NCBI RefSeq assembly: GCF_000142905.1
Contig: NW_013657662.1
Span: 124,001 to 188,000 of the forward strand
Source of the DNA: Thecamonas trahens ATCC 50062
Taxonomy: Eukaryota; Apusozoa; Apusomonadida; Apusomonadidae
Direction of reading: 5' to 3'
Length of the DNA stretch: 64,000 nucleotides
Shown: piece by piece, positions 18,658 through 27,346 of the stretch
Layout of the letters: each line of letters begins with the position of its first letter
How positions within the stretch are numbered: the stretch's first letter is position 1
Notes under the pieces: generated by a model
What the model saw: only the letters and a program-made list of their open reading frames with translations
What the model was told of the DNA's origin: nothing
Database searches by the model: none
Made by a program: the position numbers and the translations under genes

Positions 18658-21465
18658 TTATGTGAGGGGCTGGCTCGAACTTGCGACGTCGCCAGCCTCG
18701 ACACGGGTGAGTGCATCGTCGAGGGCGGCGATGACCCGCTCGCAGTCGGCGTGCGAGAGGCAGAGCGGCGGCTTGAGCTTGAGCACGTTGTGCAGCGGGC
18801 CGTCGGTCGAGACAAACGTCCGCCAATGCCTGCGTATGTGCTCAACAACGGCGTCGATCTCCGGAACAGCGGGCTCCTTGGTGGCGGCGTCGCGGACAAG
18901 CTCGACGCCGATGAAGAGGCCCATGCCACGGACATCGCCAATGAGCGGGTGCCGTGCCTGGAGGGCGCGAAAGCCGGCGAGGAGCTGGGCGCCGCGCGCA
19001 GCCGCGTTGGCCATAAGCCCATCGGCGTCGATGGCATCCAGGACGGCGGCGCCGACCGCCATCGACACCGGATTCCCACCAAAGGTCGAGAAGAACTCCA
19101 TGCCGTTGTGAAAGGCGTCGGCAATGGCACGGGTAGTGACAACACCCGCGAGCGGGTGACCGTTGCCCATCGGCTTGCCGAGTGTCACAATGTCCGGTAC
19201 CACGCCCTGGCTCTCAAAGGCCCACATGAACGAGCCGACACGCCCAAAGCCGACCTGGACCTCGTCGGCGACAGTGACGCCACCGGCGGCGCGAACAGCA
19301 GCGTACAGGTCGGCGAGGTAGCCGTCTGGCAGCACAACCTGCCCGCCGCAGCCGAGCACCGACTCGGCGAAGAGCGCGGTGACCTTCTGGCCGGCGGCAG
19401 CGATGGACGCGAGCGCGGCGGCGCCCGCCGCCCCGCCGTCACACGCTTCGGGATGCCGGTACGGATCAGGCATGGGCACAACGTGGACATGGTCACTCTG
19501 GCCGGAGCCGCCCCTGCCGTTGAATTTGTACGGCGAGAGCTCGATAAGCGAGCTGAGGTGGCCGTGGTACGCACCGTCGAGGACAATGCAGGCATCGCCA
19601 CCGGAGGCGGCGCGCGCGAGACGCAGCGCGAGGTCGTTGGCTTCGGAGCCCGAGTTGACGAAAAAGGCGACACAGAGCTCGTCCGGGAACGTGGCCAGCA
19701 GCTTCTCGGCGTAGTCGAGGACGTTGGTGTGCAGGTAGCGCGTATTGGTGTTGAGGACCGCTATCTGCGCGGCGGCGGCAGCGACTACCCGCGGGTGGCA
19801 GTGCCCGACGTGGCACACGTTGTTGACACAGTCGAGGTACTGCGTCCCGTCAGCGGCGTAAAGATACTGACCCTCGCCACGGACAATGTGCAGCGGCTCG
19901 TCAAACGAGAGCGAGAGGTTGGGCGAGAGGACAGCGGTGCGACGAGCGATGAGCGCGTCCTCGACCTCGCGCGATGCAGTGTCACGCTCTCTGTGCGTCT
20001 CGCCCAGCGCTGGGAAGCGGAGGAGGAGGTTTGGATCCGGAGTGAGCGACGCGTACAGCGGAGCGTGACGAAGCTGGGCAACACCCTCAAAGTCGCCGTT
20101 CTTGCCACACATGTGGAGCATGATCTGAAAGTGCAAGTGCGGCGGCCAGCCGCCGTTAACCTCGACGTCACCGAGCGCGCCGACAACGGCACCGGCAGGC
20201 ACATGCATGCCGACCTGAAGGCCGGCAAGCGAGTCGATCGAGAGATGGCCATAGAGGGTGTAGAAAGTGTCAATCCCGGCTGCAGCGCCTCCGCCCGCCG
20301 CCACGTTCAAAGCCGCCACAGAGTGAGCGAGTACAACCGTCGGGCCGTAGTCCTGGAACGCGGCGTTGACCGCAAACGAGTGGACCTGGCCGGGCAGAAG
20401 AGCACAGACCTCGGTTCCGGCAGGCGCGAAAACGTCAACGCCGAGATGCATCGACCGGCGGGGAAGGGACTGAGGCCCGTCGGCGCGTCGTGGGGCATCG
20501 CCTGGCGCCGCCGGCGCCGGAAGAGGCGCGTACGCGTCGGTGCCGTAAATCGAACGGTCTTCGAGGTACTGGCCGAGGCCAAACTCGGCTCCGGCGGCCG
20601 CCAGCGCGGCATCAACAGCCGCAGTAAACATGGCCGGATCGGCGACATCGGTAGCGGTGACGTGCGGCGAGTTGGCCGACAAGTCCAGGACAAGGAAAGA
20701 GTCCTGAGCGGCGGCGCGGCGAGCGACGGCCGGGTCAGCAAAGAGCGACGGAAGCGTACGCGCAGGATCGCCGAGGGCTGCAACAAGCTGTGCAGTGCCG
20801 GGAACCGGGTCAGGGAGGCCCATCGCGGCGCGGAGGCGAAAGTGGACCCAGTCACGCGAGAGCGACGATAGGCTCGAAAGTAGATACGCCGCGCTCGAGG
20901 TTGCGGCCGGGTCGGCGATAACAGCCGTGAGCAGCGAGGCGAGGACTGCGTCAAACGCCACCTCGAGTTCGAGGTCAGTGAGCGGCGCGACAGTGGCGTA
21001 GCCGGCGACCACCGCAGCGAGCGCCTCGATCGGGTCCGGGTCGCCTGCGGCGAGCACTCTCGCGAGGCAGGCCAAGTCCTCGATGCGCAAGCAGACTGGG
21101 CGTGGAGCATCCTGCGCGGGCTCCAGTGCCACCGTCTGCGAGCCGCTGACAACGATGTCGTCGTGACCGGTGAGGGCGAGTCCGTGCACGACCGCCTTTG
21201 GCCGCGCGAGTGCATCGGCCGCCAGCATGCGCGAGCGGGTAGCCCAGCTCCGAGCGACGATCTGAGCAAAGGAGACAAAATCCGAGGCAAAGCCCGACAA
21301 GGTACCTTCATCCAGCGCACGCGGGAGGATCATTCTCGGTAGGCCGGTATCTGCGCCAGCAGCGCTTGTCGCCACGTGCGACTCTGCCAGGAGCCGGCCG
21401 GCCGAGCACAGCACATCGCGATGAAGCGGGAGCGGGAGAGTGGAGGCTCGAGCGGAGGTGGCCAT
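18658..21465 (-). CDS. Decayed kinase - M23 - class III aminotransferase fusion (ETNPPL/PHYKPL-like), copy B
   Basis: 935 residues from ATG 21465. Same architecture and orientation as its neighbour, 151 bp away, so a tandem duplicate. The N-terminal domain again has only the tail of an APH kinase ('DPIEALAAVVAGYATVAPL', 'HFRLRAAMGLPDPVPG'); the catalytic HGD loop reads 'VVHGLALTGHDD'. The middle M23 domain (~residues 335-460) keeps the expected zinc ligands: H and D in 'MHLGVDVFAPAGT', 'LYGHLS' and the HxH of 'PHLHFQI'. The aminotransferase (~500-925) has '[14 protein letters not shown]', 'VADEVQVGFGRVG' and the PLP Lys in '[11 protein letters not shown]'. Likely reaction is phospho-amine elimination or transamination; substrate not determinable. 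The M23 part may be structural, as in bacterial homologues. Confidence 0.8.
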   Translation of the reverse strand: MATSARASTLPLPLHRDVLCSAGRLLAESHVATSAAGADTGLPRMILPRALDEGTLSGFASDFVSFAQIVARSWATRSRMLAADALARPKAVVHGLALTGHDDIVVSGSQTVALEPAQDAPRPVCLRIEDLACLARVLAAGDPDPIEALAAVVAGYATVAPLTDLELEVAFDAVLASLLTAVIADPAATSSAAYLLSSLSSLSRDWVHFRLRAAMGLPDPVPGTAQLVAALGDPARTLPSLFADPAVARRAAAQDSFLVLDLSANSPHVTATDVADPAMFTAAVDAALAAAGAEFGLGQYLEDRSIYGTDAYAPLPAPAAPGDAPRRADGPQSLPRRSMHLGVDVFAPAGTEVCALLPGQVHSFAVNAAFQDYGPTVVLAHSVAALNVAAGGGAAAGIDTFYTLYGHLSIDSLAGLQVGMHVPAGAVVGALGDVEVNGGWPPHLHFQIMLHMCGKNGDFEGVAQLRHAPLYASLTPDPNLLLRFPALGETHRERDTASREVEDALIARRTAVLSPNLSLSFDEPLHIVRGEGQYLYAADGTQYLDCVNNVCHVGHCHPRVVAAAAAQIAVLNTNTRYLHTNVLDYAEKLLATFPDELCVAFFVNSGSEANDLALRLARAASGGDACIVLDGAYHGHLSSLIELSPYKFNGRGGSGQSDHVHVVPMPDPYRHPEACDGGAAGAAALASIAAAGQKVTALFAESVLGCGGQVVLPDGYLADLYAAVRAAGGVTVADEVQVGFGRVGSFMWAFESQGVVPDIVTLGKPMGNGHPLAGVVTTRAIADAFHNGMEFFSTFGGNPVSMAVGAAVLDAIDADGLMANAAARGAQLLAGFRALQARHPLIGDVRGMGLFIGVELVRDAATKEPAVPEIDAVVEHIRRHWRTFVSTDGPLHNVLKLKPPLCLSHADCERVIAALDDALTRVEAGDVASSSQPLT

Positions 21466-21514
21466 GGCTCAGGGTGTGCGGGGTGTGTGCGGGGTGTGGT
21501 GTGCGTACGTGAGT

Positions 21515-21515
21515 G

Positions 21516-21568
<53 letters not shown>

Positions 21569-21573
21569 TGTGC
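21515..21573. repeat. (GT)n microsatellite
   Basis: Nearly pure GT repeat in the 256-bp divergent region between the aminotransferase copy B and TFIIA exon 1; CA on the sense strand of the leftward gene. Confidence 0.9.
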
Positions 21574-21603
21574 GACTCGGTTGCTGACAGCAACAGGTGT
21601 GAT

Positions 21604-21643
21604 GTGGCGTGTGGCGTGTGGCGTGTGGCGTGTGGCGTGTGGC
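21604..21643. repeat. 7-bp tandem repeat (GTGGCGT)n
   Basis: About five and a half copies of GTGGCGT in the same divergent promoter region. Confidence 0.8.
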
Positions 21644-21721
21644 CATTCGAGGCCACTCCGGCTTGTTTGGTCAGACGCAAACCAGCAGTGCAACACCCGT
21701 CTCCAGTTTAGCCAGGCCAGG

Positions 21722-21835
21722 ATGGCGACTGCTGACAGCGTGTACTCGGAGATCATCAGCTCGTTGATGGAAGAGGTCCAGGATGACTTTGCTGCCCAGG
21801 GAGTGGATGCTAGCTTTGTTGCCCAGATGGGCATG
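21722..21835 (+). CDS. GTF2A1: TFIIA large subunit (alpha/beta), exon 1 only, cut by an assembly gap
   Basis: 38 codons from ATG 21722, starting MATADSVYSEIISSLMEEV and continuing 'QDDFAAQGVDASFVAQMGM'. This matches the conserved N-terminal helix pair of TFIIA alpha/Toa1, which has the pattern VY-x-x-I-I-x-x-V-x-x-E-V-x-x-D-F-x-x-x-G-V-D and joins the four-helix bundle with TFIIA gamma. The exon ends at ATG|GTACGT, phase 0, followed by a GT-rich intron that runs into 100 N. The rest of the gene, including the C-terminal beta-barrel, is missing and must lie in the gap or elsewhere. An unspliced reading across the N run into the next gene would be an artefact. Confidence 0.75.
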
Positions 21836-21924
21836 GTACGTGTGTGTGTGTGTGTGTGTAGGGAGGGGGTGGTGGGTGGTGGTGTTGGGTGGGTGCGGTG
21901 GTGGCGAGTCGGGAGGAGGGGGTC

Positions 21925-22024
21925 NNNNNNNNNNNNNNNNNNNNNNNNNNNNNNNNNNNNNNNNNNNNNNNNNNNNNNNNNNNNNNNNNNNNNNNNNNNN
22001 NNNNNNNNNNNNNNNNNNNNNNNN
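21925..22024. other. Scaffold gap of exactly 100 N
   Basis: The round number suggests a placeholder of unknown true size. It removes the 3' exons of TFIIA and the 5' end of NOC4. Confidence 0.95.
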
Positions 22025-23795
22025 CCGCAGATTTGCTGGCGATGACGCCGTGCGCGCCGCGGAGGTGCGGGCGCCGGTGGATGACGCCGTCGAGGATGCC
22101 GCCGAGGCCGCGACCGGCGGCGAGCGGCCGAGCAAGAAGAAGCGCAAGTCGCTCGATGGCGCAGCCGCGGCGCGGACAAAGGCTGCGGCGCGGGCGATGG
22201 ACACGTACGTCGAGTGGCTCGGCGATCGGTTCGAGGAGTACCAGGCGCTGCTGGCCGAGCTGGTAGTCAAGGCCAACGCATGCCTCAAGATCCCGGCACT
22301 GGACATGCTGTTCAAGCACCTCCGACGCGCGCTCAGGACGCGGCTGCCGTCTCTGTTTGCGCGCACAAGCGTGGCGCACAGCGTCGTCCCGCGGGACCTC
22401 CTCGCCCGGGTCATCAACGCCATCATTGGCGCGGTTGGCGCTCCGCCGGTCCTCGCCGATGCTGACGTCGACGCCTTTGCCTACGCCGCGCTCCTCGGCC
22501 CGCGGCTCGCACAGCCGTTTGACGAGTTCCTGCTCGGCTCCGCCGATGACCTCCGCGCCTTTGTGCTGCAGACGCTAGCCGAGCTCCCGGACGCGCTGCT
22601 GGCGTCCGAGCCCGCCGTAGGCTTTGTCATTGACCGGCTGCAAGCCGTCGCCGGCCTCATTCCGGCCACCAACGACGACATGCAGGAGTTCATCCTCCCG
22701 GCCGTGGCGCATGGCGGCGAGCCGGGTAAGGCTGCTGCCGGCAAGCGCAAGCGCAAGCGGTCGTCATCGGAAGCCAAGCCGTTGCGCGGCTCGGCTGTCA
22801 CCGCCAAGGACGTGCGCAAGGCGTACGAGCGGGCCTGGCGCAAAGCGGTCTCGGCGCAGGCTCTCACGCCTGCTCTCTACAAGGCCATCCTCGAGACGTT
22901 CCCAGAGACCATCCTTGCCAACGTGCTCAAGCCGCTGACCTGGCTCGACTTTCTGGCCCACGCCTACGAGCAGCCCGGCATCGTCGCCGTCCTCGCCCTC
23001 TCGGGCATGCACGAGCTCATCACCAAGTACAACCTCGAGTACCCGCAGTTCTACGCCAAGCTCTACTCGCTCCTCACGCCAGCCGTCTTGTATGCCAAGT
23101 ACCGCGCCCGCTTCTTCAAGCTGGTGCACAAGTTCATGCGCTCTACTTACCTCCCGCACTACCTCGTCGCCGCCTTTATCAAGCGTCTGGCTCGCCTGGC
23201 GCTCTCGGCGCCGCCGCAGGGTGCGCTCCTCGCCATCCAGCTCATCTTCAACATGATGACGAACAACCCGGCGACTGTCGCCCTCGTCCATCGCCCCGAG
23301 TTTGTGGCCCGCGTCGCAGGCTCCGGCCCGCTCGGGCCCGACTCGGCCGGTGCCGACCCGTTCGACGAGTCCGAAAACGATCCCGCCAAGACCAACGCCC
23401 AGGCCTCGTCTCTGTGGGAGCTGCAGGCTCTCGAGCATCACTACTCGCCCACCGTCGCACGTTCCGCGCGCGTCTTCCGCACCCTCGAAGAAGAGAAAGC
23501 CTACAAGGTCCGCAAGCGCAACCACGCCGCGCGCCAAACCGCAGCCCTCGACTCGGCGCTCAACACCTCGTACGCCACTCTCATCGCTGTTGAGCTCAAG
23601 CATCGCCCGCGCGTCAAGGTCAAGGGCACAAAGAAGAAGGCGCACGTCGCCGTCGCGCTCTCCCACATCCGCCCGAGAACCCTCTTCTCCGATCGCGAGC
23701 GCTCCGCCGTCTTTGCGCCCTTTGTCCTCGCCGCCCCTGCCTCGCTCGAGCCGATTGCCGCCGCCGCCGGAAGCGATGTCGAGCCCGAGCCGTAA
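22025..23795 (+). CDS. NOC4L: NOC4-like nucleolar complex protein, 5' end lost in the gap
   Basis: 589 codons remain after the gap. The C-terminal half carries the CBF/Mak21-type NOC domain: 'LALSGMHELITKYNLEYPQFY', 'YAKYRARFFKLVHKFMRSTYLP', 'LVAAFIKRLARLALSAPP' and 'SLWELQALEHHYSPTVA', all hallmarks of NOC4. NOC4 works with Nop14 in nucleolar 40S pre-ribosome maturation and export. Lys-rich nuclear-localisation-like segments occur at the start ('PSKKKRKS') and near 'GKRKRKRSSSE'. 'CCGCAG' immediately after the gap could be a 3' splice site, so the first codons shown may be intronic. The gene ends in TAA 3' of 'EPEP'. Confidence 0.85.
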
Positions 23796-24089
23796 TAGAC
23801 CAGTGCCGTGTGACACTGCTGCCAACCTTGTCGTCGCTGCCCTCCCCCCCCCCCCCCCCCCCCCCCCCCCCAAAACCGGGGGGCACCTGCACGCCAATTT
23901 CCGTTTCCATGCTTTCCGCCACTTCCAACAACCACTTGGCGACACGCCCTTCCACACCACTTCCTCGTCGCTCTCTTCCGTGGCAGCTCCGTCAGCCCTC
24001 CCCCCCCCCCTCCCCTCCTCCTCCTCCTCCTCCCCTCCCTTCGTCACCACCACCATCACTGCATTCCTTCCATACACCTGCCCATCCTC

Positions 24090-27082
24090 ATGGACACCAG
24101 GGCCACCGTCGCTCTCGTGGCGGACAACCTCTCGCCGGCCGAGGCGAATGCAGCACTGCGGCAGCAATTGGCCGTTCTGCAGACGGAACGGACCGTGTTC
24201 CAAGAGCAAGTTGCTGTGACGCTTGCCTCTGTTTTATCCGAGCGCCACAGCTTGGAGGCGAGCGCAGCCGCGGCTGCTGAACGCGGACAGGTCCTCCGTC
24301 GCTATGTTGAGCTTGTCACCGAGCGCCGCATCATGGCCGCCAATGTCGCAGCCAAGTTGACCGAGCTGGAACAGGTCAATGTCGCGCTCGGCGAAACTGT
24401 CGAGCTGCTCGAGGGTAACGCCGCGCTCCGCGCCTCGCTCGATGGCATCCACTCGCATACTCGGACCTTGCGCTCTCTGGCAAAGCGGGGCAGAACTCGA
24501 CGACATCAGCGCCGCCACCGCTGCCGCCGGCGCACGTGGCTGCCTCGTCGCATCGCTCGTCGTCGTCGTCGGGCTCGGGCTCGTGCTCGTCCTCGGCAGT
24601 CATTTCGGCATCGCTTCGTGAGGCCTCCGAGCTGCACGCCTCGCTGGTGGCTGCCCGCGTCGCCCATCGCGACATCCAGATGAAGCGCGACGCACTCGCG
24701 GTCACGGCCGCCGAGCTCACCGCCGACGCAGGTGTTCTGCGGGCCAAGCTCGACGCGTTGCGCGAGGCACGAGCGCAACTTTGCTCGGCCCGCACCGAGA
24801 ACGTGCTTCTTCGCCAGAGCCGAGACAAGCTCGCGCGACAAGTTCAGCTGGCCAAGGCCCAGCTGCGCGACGCCGCCGCTGACGCCGGCACACCCGACGC
24901 TGCCGCCGAGAGCTTGGAGCTCCGCCGCCAGCATCGCGTCCATCTCGCCACCTCGTTCCAGCTCACCGAAGCCATTGCCGCCGTCAAGACCGACGCTGCT
25001 GCCGCCGATGACACCGCGGCGGCGCTGCAAGCCGAGCTTGCCGAAGCCATCGCCTCCCACACCAAGCACACCATGACTGTCCGCCGGCTCAAGCGTGCCA
25101 CCTCTGGTCTACAGGCCCGCAAGTACGCGCTGCAGTCCGAGGTCATCGCCGGCGTTGGCGAGAAGAACGAACTCATCCTCACCCTGGAGGAGCTTGCTGC
25201 TGCCGCCGCCGACTTGCACAACGCGGAGGAAGACCACGACGCGCTGCGCGCCGAGTGCGTTGCTGAGCTCGCTCGTAACCGCGAACTCGATGCTGCGGTA
25301 GGCGCCAAGCTTGCCGCTCGCAACGCTGCAGCTGCAGACTCTCCGTCGCCGCTTTCGCCGCTCGCCAGCGCGCCGGAGACCAGCCAGCCCGTTCCGCCAC
25401 AGCAAGCCAAGCGTCGCTCATTTGTCGGGCCCGAGATCGAGGCCAAGCTTCGCGAGCTCATTGCTCCCGAACCCGTGCCGCTCGCCGACGGCCCTGCTCC
25501 TCGCCCGCACCCAGACGTGACGAAGGTTTCGGCGCAGTCGCTCTTTGACGCCGCCGCTGCTGTCGCGGCGTCGGAGACATCAGAGGCACCGCTTCACCGG
25601 ATGTTGTGGGACGGCGGGGTGGAGGAGCTGACGGGAGCGTCGTCGATGTCTTCTGAGTCGCCCGAGACCTCGCACGCCGCCGTCACCGCCAACTCGCTCT
25701 CGGCAGGCTCTGCGCACGGCGTCTGCTCGGCGTCTTCGGGCTCGGGCTCGTCGTCGAACGCGCTCTCGGCCTCGCTCGAGCAGCGCATCAAGCATGCGAC
25801 CGTGCCACAGCTTGTCGAAATGATGACCCACCCGCGGCACGCGTACCTCGACCTTGTACAGGCCTTCCTCCTCACCTTTCGCGAGTTTTGCTCTCCGCTC
25901 GAGTTCCTCGAACTCCTCATCATGCGGTTCTGCGTCACGCCACCGCTCCGGTCTGACGCGGCGCGGTTCACCACTCGCGTCCTCACACCCATCCGGCTGC
26001 GGGTCTTCAACTTGCTCAAGATGTGGCTCACAAGGTTCCCGGCCGATTTTGGCCACGTGGCCGCGCCAGAGCTCACTGCTATGCTCAACGACTTTGTCAC
26101 TCGAGTCATGCCTGCTACCGGCATGGAGGTCGCGTCGCGCAAGCTTGCAGACCTGCTCGACGCCGCTGTGGCCACCGAGGCCTCGGCGTCGATTACCTCG
26201 ATCAGAGTGGCCGAGGACTCGTGCCCGGCCGTGCGCGGCGCGCTCGCAGCGCTCGCAGCGCCTGACGCCGGCGTGCGGACCGAGGCTGACGGCTCGGATG
26301 TCATCGACCTCGGCGCCGCACCCAAGAAGCGCATCCGCGAGCTGGCCTATGCGCTCTCCATGATGGAGGAAGTGCTCTTCCGCTCGATTCCCGAGACCGA
26401 GTTTGTCAACCTCGCGTGGTCATCGGCTGACAAGGAGCGCCGCGCACCGCACCTCCTCCGCATGATCCGGTTCTCCGGCCGGGTCACACGCGGCGTCCAG
26501 TTCCTGGTCCTCCGCGCTGCTGGTGTCCGCGCCCGCGCCAAGGCTCTTCGAAAAGCCATTCTCCTTCTTGACGCACTCATGGGCGTCAACAACTTTAACG
26601 GCGCCATGGAGGTCATGGCCGCACTCAACTCGGCCGCGCTCCGCTCACGCTCGCTCAAGCGGGTGTGGGCCAAGCTTCCGTCGTCGGCGACGTCGCTCTT
26701 TGACGACCACGCCGCCACTCTCTCGCACCAGGGCTCATACAAGGAACTCCGCTCGGCGCTTGCCGCAGCCGACCCGCCGCTTATTCCCTTTGTCGGCATG
26801 TTCCTCACCGACCTCACCTTTATCGCTGGCTCTCGCTCTCCGCTCCCGCCGCCGGCCGCCGGCATCGACGCCCACGTCAACATGGCCAAGTGGTACAAGT
26901 ACGCCAAGTCCATCGGACTCATCACCCGCCTCCAGGCCATGGGCTACTCCTCGGATCGCAGCGCCAAACTCCCATCCGAGCGCGCTGTCTGGGAGTGGGC
27001 CGCCGCCATCTCTCACACCGATCGTACCCTCTCCACCGACACCGAGCTCTTTGCCCTCGCCGATGCCCGTGCCGATGCGTGA
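24090..27082 (+). CDS. Coiled-coil RasGEF (RasGEF_N + CDC25 domain), two exons proposed
   Basis: ATG 24090 opens a coiled coil ('VALVADNLSPAEANAALRQQ') in one frame, while the bulk of the protein lies in another. A GTAACG...CATCAG intron at 24415-24509 (95 nt, phase 1) joins them in frame and gives 965 residues; a missing G in the run 24487-24490 is the alternative. Residues ~1-400 are coiled coil plus Ser/Pro linkers. A RasGEF_N module follows ('HAYLDLVQAFLLTFREFCSP', 'LRVFNLLKMWLTRFPADFG'), then a CDC25 catalytic domain ('MMEEVLFRSIPETEFVNLAW', 'AILLLDALMGVNNFNGAMEV', 'IPFVGMFLTDLTFI'). It should load GTP on a Ras-like GTPase, perhaps the Ras at 39687. The leader upstream is C-rich. Confidence 0.85.
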
Positions 27083-27346
27083 TGACCCTCTGCATCACCG
27101 TCCATTTGTTTGCGACGTGATCCAGAGCCCATCCCCGCCCGCCGCCCATCCGCCTATCTCAATGAACTGTGCTTCCTTTCCGCATCGCCCAGACCTGCCA
27201 GCGGCGTCGAGCGGCAATGCGGCGTGCGCGTGACTCTTAACCGCAAACCGACCTCACCCCACTCCCTCCCCTCCCACCTCCTTCCCCACCCACCCCACCC
27301 TTCCCCGCACCACCCCACTCCATCCCATTCCACTCCACGCCACTAC

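Noticed and set aside
18600-18660. GTTCGAATTC resembling a tRNA B-box between the aminotransferase copies
   Set aside because: No matching A-box, acceptor stem or cloverleaf could be found around it.
21722-23795. One continuous gene reading through the N gap
   Set aside because: The two sides belong to different conserved families (TFIIA and NOC4), the left exon has a clear splice donor and the gap size is arbitrary.
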